A stretch of 64,000 nt of DNA, taken from contig NC_086266.1 of the NCBI RefSeq assembly GCF_021018805.1, positions 682,001 to 746,000 on the forward strand. Direction: 5' to 3'. The stretch is from Prinia subflava (Eukaryota; Chordata; Aves; Passeriformes; Cisticolidae). Shown here piece after piece: positions 39,001 to 54,032 of this stretch. The notes under the pieces are model-generated. The model saw only the letters and a program-made list of their open reading frames with translations. It had not been told where the DNA came from and did not search any database. Positions within the stretch are counted from its first letter, which is position 1; each line of letters begins with the position of its first letter. The position numbers were made by a program, and so were the translations under genes.

Positions 39001-42000
39001 ATTCAGAGGAAAACTAGATCTATTTAGTGGCATTATTTCTCACTTCACTTTCTTTTGCTCCCATATTTAAAACATACTAAAACGGAGTTTTTAATTTTAT
39101 GCCTGTATGCTTAATTTTCCCATACAATTACTCCATACAAAACTAGTTTATGTAGAATAACAGCAGAATATCATTGTGATCTTCCCATTTATTTGGAAGC
39201 ACATCATTACAGGAAGACTCCTCCTTTGTTGAATTTAATTGCCTATGAAGATCCTGCCATTTGAGTCTGTCTTCTGGAACATGCATTTCATCATTATTTT
39301 TTAGCCTTGTTACATCAATCACCACAACTGCTACAGAAGTTTTCTGGGCTGTGAAGTGATAATTTGTTCCAGCGATATTAATGAGGCAAGCAGTGGTCTT
39401 GAGGGAGGTGACAGCCCACAGCTTTACAGACAGCAGCAGATTAAGGTGTTGTACCATACATTGTTTAAAACTATCACTGGAGCATTCACAATATTATTAT
39501 CCACACTTACGGCATTTTTGCCACCCACACCACAAATTACCCGGTGAGTAATGAAACATCCCGTGCCACAGTGCGCTGTCACTCAGGGAAGAAACACCAA
39601 TGGTGGTGCTTTGGAGCTGCTGGGAATGACACCACAGAACCAGGGAAAAACCAAAAAAAGGGAGAGATTTGTTGCTGCTGCAGCAGCACTCCCAGAGTAC
39701 TGCTGCAGGAAGCAGTACATCTGGAAACAGCAGATGGTCTGTGTTTAAATGGGAGGGAATGGAGGATTTTAATACTCATACATCTCTAATTCAGTTCCAC
39801 AAGTTTGATTTCTGCGTTTTCTCAGATTATGGAGTGTTACAGGATCTGTATGACAGGCTTTACCCATATTATTGTTACTATCAGCAAGCCAGCTAAAGCC
39901 CTAATGTTGCACTGTCTTTATCTGCGAACTCTGACTTAGCCATATGGGCACTTTCAGAAAAGCAGAGTCGGTCTTTAAAAAAAAGCTTACACCGGAAATT
40001 TACACAAACTAAACCACTATTTGTTACAAGACAGATGTTCTACCACCCTGAATAATTCACAACCACCTATTTAGCCTTTTGCACTTGTTTTATGACGTAC
40101 TTTGTACAGGTACACGTGGTTTTATGGAGTATTTTTAACTTAAAGGAAGAAAATGACAGAGAATACAGGAATTTTTTCCGTATATCCTTTCCACATAAAT
40201 GTCTCAAGCTCTTAACTGATTTATACGTAAGAGCTACTTACAGACATTCTAAAGAATAATCCTAACCATGCATGATTTACATTTACACATTTTAACTCAG
40301 AGGAGTGGAGGAAAGAGGATATGGCCATCTGCACAGAAAGCCTTCTGCAGATAACAGCTAGTGCTACCAGCGCTCCCAGTTCCTAATGCCAGATTGAACC
40401 ATTTGGGACTGGTGCACAGGCCATGGCTGCCTAAGAGCTGCAAGATAAGCTTCTAGAAAAAACACCACAGACATCTTTTTTTTAAGCAAAAAGTACAATT
40501 ACTTTCCTGATGATTAATCTCCAGCAGAAATACAAAATGGTAAAAATGAATGAAGTGAAAATATTCTAAGAACTTCTCATTTTATATTCTTTTCAACAGC
40601 ATGTGCTCCAAGTATTGGAATTTTAAGCCTGAGACATCCTAAGACAAATTTAACAGGTATGTTATAGTGATCTATACCCTTGGAAATGTAAACGGTTCCT
40701 TTTGGGTGGCCAAAATTGGAAATTTGTTCAAGAATAATTAGCCTTTATGCCTTTGTAATATAGAGGTCAGCATCTGTTTGAAGTAGGATTTGACAACAGC
40801 TGAAGCATATGGATAGGAATCCAAACTCTTTTTCTCATTAAAAATACACCATTTAATTTGGCTCAGTTCAGGACGATTAGCAATATGTGCTCGAAGAGAA
40901 GCTTACACTTGGCACAGGGAAGGTTGGCCTGGGCAGGAGAGCACAGGCAGAGGAGGATCCAGAAGCTTGTAAAGATGGCCTGTGCACACTCTGCCAGGCT
41001 CTTGGTAATGCTATTAGCTCTTCATTTTCATAGGCACCCAGATATATTAAAAACATTCAGTCAACAAGAAACATACCATAACAGTTATATATAAATAACT
41101 CAAACAGTACTCCTTAAAATACCCAGAGACCTGTCTTCCAAGCCTTCCAGAAATAACAGACTTCCAAAAGCAAGACACACCCTGAGGTTATTTACTCCTA
41201 AGCATTATTAAAATCAATTAGACAAAATATACATTTAATGAAGAAAGACATAATGCTTCAATTTGTGGTTTAGAAGAAGTTCACTTGTGCTTCGTTTTTA
41301 GGTTTGTTTGAGTAGGACCTCTCTCAAAAACCTTGCCTTGTTGCTCTTCATAAAAACCCTTCCTTGTTTCAGGGGTACAGTCCTACAACATAAAAATACA
41401 AACATCTCCACTGCCTTCCTCTTCTTACTCAGAGTAAGAAGAAACAGGGTGGACTTCAGGGCACCTTCCTATTCACTATTAATGCAGTCACATAGAATTC
41501 ACACAAACAAATTACCTTTATTATAAATTACGCTTTTTGTTACAAGGCTCATTAGTTGTGTTTTAATACAGACACTTACTGTCTATTGGGATAACAAATG
41601 GTATTTTGGGGGGGAAAGAAAGAAAGGCTTTCCAGTAGAGCTTGTTTCTGGGTAGTTTAAAGCCCCCTGACAGCCTTTGACTGTCAGACTGAAAAGCAGA
41701 ATCAGCTAACCAGATCGCTCTTTTTTCTTAATAGGACTGACTGCTCTAATCAAATATGTGGAAGAAGAAAGAGAGAGAGGCACTTGTTTTCCTCCCTTGG
41801 ATTCCTCAGCTGGGAGAGAACACACTTACCAAACAGTTCCAAGGATATCAAAGTGAAGCCTGAATCTTCAGCTGCATAATACAGTGATTTTCAAAGGGTA
41901 TTCTTTATTGATGTGCTGGATGGAGCAGTATTAATGTACTTAGAGCAGCGCTGTGATGTACCATTATTTTGAAGGAACAATAAAGCAACAGGCATGGCCA

Positions 42001-45000
42001 TCCAACATGGAATGTTGTATCTCAACATTTCCAGCAAACAAAACAGTGCAGGTCAAAAGAAAGGTAACATTAGAAGCACTGAACCTGCATTCCAGACCAC
42101 CAGGGATCTGCCTGGGGCTATGGTAAAGCTGCATCCAGACAATAAAGCATTAGCTATAAGATGACTGCAACATTTTTCAATTCACAACTAGGAGTCAATC
42201 AGAATACAAATCTGGAGGAGATAAACACATTTTTACTAGAAGAAAATTCCAGATTTATTTTTATTATGTTCACCAAAACATTAAAATACATAAATATTTT
42301 CTCTTCTAGATACAACACACCTACTTAAAAGAATGGGAAATAATTATTATATTAGACCTAGCCTTATCTTAGCTAGCATATGTGTAACAAGTATAAGTAG
42401 TTTTATAGATATATTCCTTCTCAAACCTCTATGTGATCACTGTTTCTGAAAAACTACTTTAATTAACTTCATTCTCTGATGAAATCTGCAAGGTACTACT
42501 CTTTATTAATAAACATCTTAATCAGGACGAGGACAAGGATAAGAAATAAGAAGAACATTGCCACCTAGCTGTCTCAGCAGTGCCCATAAAGGATGGCATG
42601 TTCAGCTTGCATCTCAAATACTTCAGGGAAAATTAGTCCATGTACAAATGTAGAAAGGGCCCTAAAAACATGGGGCAAGGCTAAGTTTCTGTCACCTTCA
42701 TCTTACGAGCTCTGAAAGAGGGTGGTCACAAAATACATGAAATGAAATCCTATTCAACACAGTATTTTCTCAACACTGCCCAAAGAATAGAACTAGTTAG
42801 GGAAAAAGGCACACAGCTTTGAGTGTCAGTGGTGTCACATCATTGTCTTTTGAAGATTAAACACGTACAAAGAACTTGAAGACCAAAACCACAAAAAATT
42901 AAAGACACTGAATAAGACTGTGTTAATCACTTATGCAAGCTCTTTAAAAAGAAAGTTTCTTCTCCTTAACATTACTTGATTAGGATGATTTTCACCAATG
43001 GAAATTATACAAATTGCTATTAGTACTTAGAAGAATTAACTGCAAATATTATTTTATGATGACACAACCTCTGCAGAGCTTAGCTTGCAAAACAGACCGG
43101 AAATGAACACATCATCTCATCCCTGCACAAATTTCAGTCAGTCTTCTCCCATGAGCATTCAAATTTTGCATTCAGAGGTTTGTTATTCATATTGGCCACC
43201 AGATACCCCTCCTGTGCTTATTGGACATTAAATCAGGCTATAATTTATGCAAACAATTGGAAACCAGCGTGAGTTCCTTCCCCCATCACTCCCAGTCCTC
43301 TCTTATCTCTGTCCCGTAATTATGATGATTACAGAGTGAAATCTGCTGGAAATCATGGGCAGGTTTCAGGCCGGAATTACTCTATCAGCTGTCCGGAACA
43401 AACACAAGTGAGGCTGGCCGGGCTGCGGGACTGGCGGTGGGTGTCCCACACGCACCCCTCTGTGGCCGAGCACAGGAGCAGCCACAGAAACTCCTGCCAA
43501 GCAGGGCAGGACACACACAACAAACAGCACGGATACCCCGGGGACTGCAGCGAGAAACTCGCACTGCTCCGGGGGACTTCCGTGATGAATTAAAGATCAC
43601 AGAGACAGCATCTGGCATCTCAGATGTAACAGTGGCTAAGACACAATCTTCAGGAATCACCTTTATTTCTTCTGCCTTTAGAGAACAAAAAGTAAGAGAG
43701 GTTAACCTGTGTTTAGCCCTCCTGCGTCTAGACCTGAACCTACAAAAAGCTAAGTAAGTGCTACTCTTAGCACAGTACACAGCATGTACCCTCAGGAGAA
43801 GAACAAAGTGCCAACGTATTTGAAAAAGATACTGGAAAAAACACACACAGCAAAGTTTCCATGTGCAACCTGCCTTCAAACAAACACATATATATACACA
43901 AACACAGATTTATATATGGAAGACAGGATTGAGACTCCCTGGGTGGGAAGCCATCTACAGAATAAAGCAACGACCAGGTCTTCACACCAATTATTGAGGT
44001 GATGCAGGTTTCATGAGTCTCTTTTCTGCATACACATTGGCTGTGATACTGCTTTTCAAGACTGAGTTAGAAACTGAAACAGAAGCTGAAAACTAACGCA
44101 GAGGAAGCAGACACAGACTTTTTGGTACGCAGCCCTGAAATACTGAACATTTTATGGCAAGTAACATTTTTGTTGTTTCTGTTAATGAGATATTCCTACC
44201 CCAAGAGAAAAAGAGGAATTCAGCAGAGACAAATGCTCATCAATTCCTCTTACGCTGTCACTTTAGGGACAGCTGCAAATATTGACAAAGGACAAGGAAT
44301 TTTTGTCAGGAGGGAGTTGGGGGATGAGGGCTGGGAAGTGACTTCGAGTACAATTCACTGCACAGACACCTGAAAGGCACCACACGTATCCAAGTCTGCA
44401 TGCACAAAGTCTGTCTACTCCTAGAAAAATAAAACTATTAAATTTAGAATTTGCAAATAATTACAGGAAACCTGAAAGTGCCTTGATCTATGGCAGGGTT
44501 TGATTTACATCTTCACAGCTTCAAAGAGCTGTCTCAGCTTCCTCTGAACTAATGTCCAACTGCTGGTTTTGGGCATCTCTTGATTGTTTTTCCCCCTCTA
44601 ACTCTGCCTTAAGAATTTTTGAGCACATAAAACATGTTTGAGCACAGCTGTCACAATATTTTCCTCTCAAAAAGCAAACAATTCTAAATCTCTCTCTGGA
44701 GCCACCAGAGTATTAGGGTCTTATGCAGCACCATATTTACAGCTTCTCAGTCAGTTCTTTTTTTAAAGATAAAGTTAATACAGTATAACTTAGCTCCACC
44801 ATTCAAGACTGAATTTCTGTATTAGGATGTTTCTCGTAACCAGTAGTAGGAAATCAGTAACTTAGGAAAATGCATTTTGGAAAATTTGTTCTTCTTAACA
44901 TCCAATGTGCACAAAGAAAACAGCAATCATTGTATGAATTCCAGCACTTGTGTCCACGAAACACCACAGAAAACTCAATGTTTGCAGCATAGGAGAAAAA

Positions 45001-48000
45001 AAAAACCCAACAAAACCAAATGTTGAGAGGAAAAGAGAGGCTTACTACAATTTATGAATTGTATGAAACAAAAACTGAAACAAATTTTATGAAAAAAAAT
45101 TGAAACGAACACCAAGTGTGAAAAAAAGTCCAAGAAATGTTTCTATAGAAAACAGGGCATTATTGCTCAGACAAAACTGCAAAGAATACGAGCTGAGAGA
45201 TGCTTCTGAGCAAACAAGCAGAAGGCTGATGAGAACGTGGGCCATTGTCACCTCCATAATGTAAAATTAAAAGCTGATAAAGACTGGGAATACCTTTTAC
45301 AGTTCTGTAGGAGGGCTTTTACTAATTAGAAGGCAGCTACTGTCTGCCCCCAGTCTACCAGAAAACAGAACCAAATATTTACTACTTTACTGACATTTTG
45401 ACAAATTTAAAAGATGACAAACGTGTTGTATTTGTGTTCATACATTTCACTTCTAACACGCAAATAGAAACAAATGTTTAGGATGTACATATAATTATTT
45501 TTTTTCAGCCTAAAAGAAGTCTGTTATGTCACACTTTTTTCTCACTGGAATCAGGAAATAGGAATGAAAGCTCATATGAAGAACAATTTGCCAGAACTTC
45601 AGCCTTTGGAGTTGTAAAGAGAGACTCAAAATTGACTGTGGACTAGATGATCTCCACTTAAAAAATTAAAACAGGAGATACGGGAGCAGGAAAAGTAAAA
45701 ACCCTTTACTTCCACACCATCCAAATATCTGCTAGTGAATTGCAAACTGTACTGCACAATGCAAAGGATTGCCCAAATTAAAAAGCCAAGCTTAAGGCAA
45801 GTAAAACATCTGTTTTATGATGGAGCTTAGAGCACAAGCGATACAAAAATATCAACCTGATTCAAAAAGAGAGTACAAATTTATCATTGTTGGGTGGTAC
45901 ATTTATTTTAAAGTGGAATATTATGACAACTGAAAATAAAGTCTCTATCCATTTCCAAATGATGCTGAAAAATCACTTCAGCTGTTATGTTGTTATAAAA
46001 GCAACATATCAATCATTTCACAGTAATACTGCACTTGATTCAGCACCAATGCCAGCTATATGACTCACGTTAAGTACAGCTACGTACACACAGTTTCACT
46101 TTATGATCACTAATTTGCACTATTTAATAGCAGTATATTCAGTGTCTGGATGTGCTGTTTGAATACTGCTACAGACACATATGAGAAAGAACAAAAAGAA
46201 GTTTTGCAGACTTCACCGGTCTTCCATTGTGAAACCTCTCTATTAATAGGCACGTTAGCCCATGATGGAAAAGATAAAAGTTATGTTTTATGACTTTCCT
46301 GGATTTCTTTGAAATAAACAAGGTACCCTTTTAAAGATAAGTGCGTGAATGATTTCATGAACAGTAAAAATATGTTGTTAACCAGCAGATTCTGTTGAGG
46401 ACGGCACAAACACAGCCAGCATTTCCTGTTACTAATTCCTCTGCTGAACAAGTACAGTGACACGAGCTGAACTTTGGGCACAGAAAAGATTTTCTTCATA
46501 TGCAAAGTATGAGGTGCTGACAAAAAGTTAGGGGAGTTGTGTCAGTGACCCTCAAAACACAAAGCAGTTATTCTCCTGCATATGTCTAAAGATAGTTAAT
46601 TAATTGGTTTTTTAAAAAATTAAACAAATGTGAGAAGTGTGAGCAGCAATATGATCCTCAATGCATAATAAACAAAGGTAAGACCTGCTGCTTCTCAGTT
46701 CATCTCCCAGAACAGCCACCACTCCATGGCTGAAGGCTACAAATATTCACTTTTCCCTTTTATCCTAAACTGAAAAATATATCAACATTTTTAAATGTAG
46801 AAATAACAGCTCAAAAGTCCATTGCCTCAAGAACTATGCAGATAAGACTTACATTCAAAATTCATTCAGAAAAGGATCTTTAAACTCCAGTCATTCACCT
46901 TATCACCATAAAGTATGGCTTCAGTTCCATTGGGCAAGTTGAAGGAAAGGTGAAATTGTTGTGCAAAAACCAAACTCAGAGTTCGGATTGTTTTAAGTTT
47001 CAGTGTTGCTAAGTTCCTTTCATCATTCTACAAACACTTTGGAACCTTTTACTATGGAAACAATTTTAATCTGATATCCTTTGTGATTGTTTCATATATA
47101 TGACTGCAAAGGAGGAATGAACTGATTTTAATTAATTTCTTTTTCCAGTGAAATAAAATTCCACAGTACTGAGAATTCAAATGGACAATTGTCATCTTGA
47201 TAGCCATTCATTACAAAGCTCTCATTTCTAGGAGAATTATATTCTTTAGCTAATGCTATCCATCCTTAGATTCATAATTTGAACGAATGCTCGTGTATTT
47301 AGAGGCACATTCTCCAGCTCTATGTATTTGTACTCTCCAGCTGTGCCTTTGTTCAGATCAGAGCCTCCCTGTGTCTGGCCACGCTCTCCACCATCACCTG
47401 AAGAGCATCCAGGTCAATGGACGCTCTTTCTTTATGGGTTTGTTGGAGAACTGCAGTCCAGGAGCACGACACTGAACTAGAACATCCATTTCTATGATCT
47501 GATACAGAAACCCCTCCGTCTGACCCCATATTATCTCCTTACTCATGTAAAACTTTTGAACTGCTTGTCTGTAGCAAAGAGCTTCATCGAAGCTGCTCAG
47601 GAAATGTCAAGAGAAAGAACTAGAAGAGGTATCTTTAGTCTGTTAGTCAGAACTAGGAAAACGCAGAAGTGCATGCATACTTGGCTTTGCAGTTCTCTGA
47701 TTCTAAAAGTAATTCTGCACCCACCCACAATCTTCTTGGAGAAGTTTACGAGTTGACCTAAGAGTTTAAAATTGCTACAGAGTATTTATGTTATTTAAAA
47801 AAAATCTGTTTGTAAAGTAAGACTCCGTATAACAGAAAAACCACGGAATGGGTACAGCTTCAGGTAAGCTTTGCTGCTTTGAACACCTGCAAGGGTAAGA
47901 TCCCAAGCAGGACCAGCTGCCTAAATATGAATGTGCAACAGGCACTTGGTACTTCCCAGTCCTGCCTCCCAAACTGTTGCTGTTCTGCTAAAACAACCTG

Positions 48001-50062
48001 ACACCTGCCTGTAGCTGCCTCACCCTGCCAGTGCTGGCTGTGCACCTGAGAGGTGCCAAGGGCCTTCCCAGCACCACTGATGGGCGCGTGGGAGGAGGGA
48101 AGAACTGCAGAGCAGGAAAAGGCACCCAGGAGGGACGGACATTCCTGCACTGGAGTGAGGGCAGTGCACCTTCAGACATGAGGAGAACAGCTCTCTCAGG
48201 CTTCTAAAACCAAGCAGCAGAGCAGATAAAACAGAGCTGCTTTGTTTCCCCATTAACTGTATACCAGAAGGGGAAAAGTGAATTTGGATATAATCTGGGA
48301 ATCCTCAGAAACTGCACATAATGAATTACACTTCAGGGAGTATCATCTACATATTCCCCACAACAGATAGGCTATTTCAGCAAGCAGGAAACAACAAATC
48401 TTTATTTCTGCTAATTCTGTTATCATTGCCCCTTAGGCCTGTACAGCTCATCTACTCTCCAATTTTAGCTGTGTGCATCCCCAGAAAAATAATCTTTCTG
48501 AAACAGCGTCCTTTTCTGCCCTTCTTTTTCAAACATACAAATCTCATCCTGTGTAAGAAAAAGCACTGAAACATTTAAAAGGGCTAAAACAGTAATTCCT
48601 GTAAATGACAGATTTTTTTAATGAGCACCACTTAGCAGAGAGCTCAATTTGGATTGCTACGGTAGAGAAAGTTTGTTTTCCCATCAGTAATGAACTCTGC
48701 CTCTGTACTCCAGTGTAACAAGATGCTCAGCTCCCAGGATAACTATCAGGGAAGAGCTCCTGTTTTATTCTGCAGACAAAGCAGATACCATACTTAAGGT
48801 TTTGTCCCTAGGAGCTGAAACCATAACAGAAGACCAGTTTTGTTAACAGTTTAAGGAAATAACCTTTAAAAAGTTCCCAAATGATAACATCATGACCTAC
48901 AGCAATTTTGATACAAGTTTCCTGTGGCCATAATCACCTTCATGGTACATATAGTTGTTTTCTCATCTATTAACAGCCTTGTAATTCCACAGCCCCTTTA
49001 TGTTGGAACACTAAATCAGCTTTGGAGGGAAATTTTTACACCAATGCAAACAACTTCTGTTAATAGGCACGATGCTATTTAAATCTTTTAGTGCCTATAG
49101 ACAGCAGGCATCAAGAACACATTTCTGACCCCCAGGCACAGCATCAGAGAAAAACCAAAACAACAACTATAAGGTTTATTTCTTAATTACAACGAGCTGT
49201 CTGCAAATTCAGGGCATAATAGCCTTGAACTGATCTCACTCATCTTCAATGTAGGAAATTAATACTGAAGTTGTTTCTGCATAATCAGCTAATAGTAGAT
49301 AAACATTTACTGGAAGGACTTTTGAAAAACGCCTCATTTCTACTTCTAATTTATCTCAAGCTTTGTCATTAGAAGGTTCCCTGTAGTACATTATCCAAAC
49401 AATAATGCATAAAGTTGGTTCCAGATCTGTTGTCCTCCTTAATTTTTCCAATGCTCTTCACCAGAAATCAGCAGAGGGGTCACGGTTCATTGAAAATAAG
49501 CAAACACTAAACACAGTGTCCCTTCCCAAGCACAGCCATCCCTGTGGCCAGTGTGCAGAAAACTGCAAGTGTTCTTCTAACCACCTCCCAGATCTAAAGT
49601 CATTAGGAGGGCTGCTTGGTTTTTTTACAAGATACTTACAAAACATGTAGACATACACATACACTAATGATAACCCAGTAATAAAAGAAGAGAAAAATGA
49701 GAACTGGTCTCCATCTGCTAACAATGTAGGCAGTGCACTTAGCACCCAGCGTGCTGATGTTTACTGAAATGGCAAAGGTTACTCATTAGCCATGGCACGG
49801 GAATGACTAACACTCCAAGGACCCTGTTTGTGTTGGCTTCATGATTTATGCCACAGCAGTAGTAAGCAATGATAAAACACAGTGTAATTGTATGTCTGTA
49901 AAAAGTTCTGAACATGCAAAACTTAAGAGAGGTTTTTAATCATAGGCAACACAAACACCTATGATCCAGCGATCACATTCTGAGACTTACGAAACAAAAA
50001 GAACTTAATTTTTGATTATTTTGATTAATTTGAGCATATGGTCTCCACTCAGTGTAACAGCA

Positions 50063-50095
50063 TGTGTGTATATATATATACATATATATATATAT
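50063..50095. repeat. TG/TA dinucleotide microsatellite
   Basis: TGTGTGTATATATATATA is followed by CATATATATATATAT. This is a simple dinucleotide repeat, likely length-polymorphic. Confidence 0.9.
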
Positions 50096-52424
50096 CTCCA
50101 TACATACAAGATGACAACCAGCATCACTCAATTTCCACACATCAGCCATTTCTAGATACAGTTACAAGTCTGAAAGCACAGGAGGTTACGTGGCAAATAC
50201 CTAACAGGACCCCATCAAACAAACTCAAGAAATCCAACATGCAGGTTCCATATCCAGCAAAGGAGAACACACAACTCTTCAACATCTCAGTTCTCCAGAA
50301 TAAATCCCATCCTCACTCCCAGCTGATGAATCTGTTACATTAAGTTTTGACTCTTCATCAGTTCCAGAGAAAATGGAAACAAGCTGAGTTCAATACAGAG
50401 CCTTCAACACCAAGCCACAGAAGAGACTAAGCTTTGGTGCTGTCAGGAAGTGAACTGCTTCTGAAAGCTTGAAAGGAAAAGAGTTTCCTTTTTTTTCAGG
50501 CTATCTGGAACTGTAACAGAGAAGCTTTGAAAATACCAGTTACTGACAGAAAATCAGAATCCAGCTAGACTGGCAACAAGAGCGCCCAGCTCAAGTGCCC
50601 GTTCTGTGCCAAGGGCAGGTGGAGTCAGACATCCCTGGCTCGAGGAAATCAGAGAAAGAAGCTCCAAAACTTGCTCCATATAAGTAAATAAAGATTACTC
50701 AGCAACACGAATATGAGAAATGCCTCATCTCCTTGCACACCAGAATGCTCTTCACAAAGTCATCTGTCTTTCTCTCCCCTTAGGGACTTTTTATGGAGAT
50801 TAATTTTTATGCCTCATTTCATTATTATTCAAGAAACTGCTTTAGGTTTTGTGTTCTAATATAACAGCAACAGTTAAGTTAGAAACTGCAGTTTTAGGAT
50901 GCATTTTCCCCACCATTTTAGGATTCATTTCAACTTTTAAAACACCTTGAAATTACTCTCAATGTAGAAGTTACAAGTAAAGGAGTTTTCATCCCCTGGA
51001 TGGTATTTTTTTCCTGACATTCAATTAACCCTGTATCACTGATATTAATATTTCAATTTCCACTAAAGTTGTATTTCTGGTGCTTTTTCGTTGCTCAAAC
51101 AGGTTTTTAAATTTATTAAAGGTACATTAAGGTAAAACCAATGGCATTTAATACAGTGAATTAAATGAACAGGTAACACCTACAAGCTATTCAACAAAAG
51201 TAGAGAAGCATCTAAATTACTTCTCCTGTCAAGTATAAATACTAGTGACACTACTGTATTGCATAATGCTAACTACAGCTATAATTTATACACAAAGATT
51301 TCCATGTTATAGTGTATCAAATTTCAAGATGTATGAAGGCTTTCAGGTAATAAACAGAAAACACTTAAACATCAACAAATAAAAAAGATTTTTTCTGAAG
51401 TTAGATGGCAAAGGCAGACTTTAGCTTCATCCACGTGAACTGATTTTTAAGCCTACCAGTAAGGACTTTTTTTAAAGGAATTAATATTAATGTGGTTTCA
51501 GCCATAGGCGGAGATGGATGAGGACTGAGATCTGCTCATTTAAGCGCAGTCTCCTCATCATGAAATGCAACAGAAGAGTCTCAAGAACAGGCTTATCAAA
51601 GTGCCAAGATAAGAATATAACTAATATCTCCTTTTTACTTAAGCAGCATCAAAATCTTACTTTCCATCCATCAGAAGTACCATTTAACATAATTTTCCTT
51701 TTATTTTACTCAGAGATCAACTGACACTTAGCACACTTATGTCTCTTTCTTAGTTATTTGTTTGATTCATGGAAAGCAGAACAATAGTAAGGTACAACAT
51801 GTTGGACAGTCATTTTGGAGGCAGCTACCACTGACAATTCTACCATAGTCTAAAAGCTACAGCTGTACTACAGAATAATTGTGTGCATATGTAACAGCTC
51901 AGCCAAACATCACTATGCTGTGTCCTTGGTCTAGAAACCACAAAAAGTAAGTTAGTAAGATGGCAGGTTGAGGGAGGGGCAAGTCTACCTCTTACTGATT
52001 TCAATAAACTTTGAATATGCCACTTATCAATACTTCAGCAAAATGCTCAATGTTTTAGAGTAAGTATCCACCTGGTAAAATATGACAGTGCTCTTGGAGA
52101 GCATCGCTGAGACACTGGGAAGGTGCAGAAGCCCTCGAGAGGCCGTGGTGGCCTGGCAGGGCTATGGGAAGGTTGATCTGCTGGTCGCTGGTGACCTCTG
52201 TCACCACACATGACAGGTTTGCATGCTGCCTAGACTGAAGTTACATACAGAGCCTGTTGCTCTCCAGTGGGATTTTGATTCGGTCATACCAGCATCACAC
52301 AGAAAGGCAGCACTGGTAATGAATGGAAGGTTCATAACCAGCTGTATTTCTGTATCAATTGAGTGTAAGACAGAATCAGCCTCTACAGGAGAGCAACAGC
52401 ATCACTTTAACACATGGCCACCTA

Positions 52425-52545
52425 GGATTTCACACAACCTGAGCAACCTGATCTGCTTGAAGATACTCCAGCTGACTGCAGGGGAGTTGGACTGGATGAG
52501 CTTTAAAGGTCCCTCCCAACACAATGACTCCACGAAATTCTCCTT
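52425..52545 (+). mobile_element. CR1-type LINE 3' terminal fragment
   Basis: GAGCAACCTGATCTGCTTGA, then GACTGCAGGGGAGTTGGACT, GGATGAGCTTTAAAGGTCCC and TCCCAACACAATGACTCCAC, parallels the CR1 3' end (AACCTGGTCTAG..., GGGGTTGGACTAGATGA, CCTTTAAAGGTCCCTTCCAA). It is more diverged than the copy at 38.6 kb and its tail is degraded. Whether the GC-richer sequence at 52095-52200 belongs to the same insertion is unclear. Confidence 0.75.
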
Positions 52546-53983
52546 ACTGTTTCAGTCCTGTGACATTTATTGGTAACTTCCACGTAGGTTTTAGAAACAT
52601 AAGGTGTCATCAACTTGTGTATGTAACACACAGAAATCTTGGGAAATCTGAAGTCTGTACACTGGGATTATAACGGATCTTTAAAGGTGAGCAAAGGAAA
52701 GGTGACAAAGCAAACACTCTATTTCCTTAACTCATATAAAGGCTGCACAAGTATTACAGTACTGTATGCACCTACTACTGTAAAACACTAAAGAAACGAA
52801 ACACAATGGAGACTACAATACGTAAAATTGCTTCCACCAACAATTGCCAAACTTTGTTTGACTTGATCCTATTCTCATTAGCTTTGAAGGCAGAAAATTT
52901 TGGACCTCAAATCAGTAGACTCACGGCTGGGCCTTTAGAGAAAAAGCAAAACTGTATTAAGTCTGTTTGATCTCACAAAAGTTACCATTAACTCGGTTGT
53001 GCTGAATTATCAAGTATAAACAATGGGCACATCTAAGTGAAGAAGCAGCAGACCAGAAAACAGAAACTCCTGAATTTCAGACGTAGTTCCATCACCAATT
53101 TATATCTGGTCTTTAAAACATTTCAGGATCTGGTCCCACTACAGTTGTTGGGAGATACTGGCAGCCATTGTGACAGAAGCAAAAACATCGTTCTCTCAGT
53201 CTGTAAAATGGGAACACAAAATATTCCTGACCAAATGGAGACGACTGTTCTTCCATATTCAAAGCCCTGAGATTGTGATAAATTAAGCAGCATTATGCTT
53301 CTTACATTTTTCAGATTAAGATCATTTAAAAATTAAATGCATAGCGTTTAGACCTCATGAATCACATTGAAATAATGTCCTGCCTGCTCCAATTAACATC
53401 AACACCAATGCTCCGAATTTCCTATCCCAATGGAAAGAAAGAAGTGTCCATTTACCCATTCCCAAGCCATTACTGCAGAGCTCAGTGTTGCACACCTCCG
53501 TGTGTCACTACAGGCACACGTGTCAGCAACCAGGCAATTGCTTCAGTTTCCAAAACTACCATTTTAACTATGACGCCACATCAAATGAGTAATAGATTTC
53601 CTTTGCCACAGTTTTCCTCAGATGACACTGCTTTCATAGAACTCTGAACACATTTCAATGGCTTTTTTACACATAAGCCATCAATACAGTATGTTCATTT
53701 ACTTCCACATCTGACTACTTGAAGTGTGGAGAGTAGTAATTTGCATTCCTACATTCTTGAAAGCTGCTTTTAATAAGGATTTTCTCATTTTCTATTTATA
53801 CACATCTTTTAAATACTTAATTTTGGCAACTAAAGGAAACTGTTCTCTTTAAAATAAAGGATTTTTATTGCAGTATTTGAAATGTAATTTTCTTGGGATC
53901 TTATTTGGTTTTGATTGGGTTTTTTTAAAGACCAGTTATTCAGAAAACTTCTAACTATTCTTTGAAACATAACTGTGATATAA

Positions 53984-54032
53984 CAACAACAACAAAAACC
54001 AACCAACCAACAAACCAATTACACACCACAAC
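53984..54032. repeat. ACAACA/ACCAACC simple repeat
   Basis: This is an imperfect run of AACAACAACAAC, AACCAACCAACCAAC and ACAAACCAA motifs. It is low-complexity with no gene. Confidence 0.75.

Noticed and set aside
43385..43879. 164-codon minus-strand ORF
   Set aside because: It covers a mildly GC-rich stretch; the Cys/Arg-rich product has no recognisable domain and no exon-like boundaries were found.
53150..53240. Possible second MIR relic (CTCAGTCTGTAAAATGGGAA)
   Set aside because: Only this short motif matches; the flanks do not follow the MIR order clearly enough to call.
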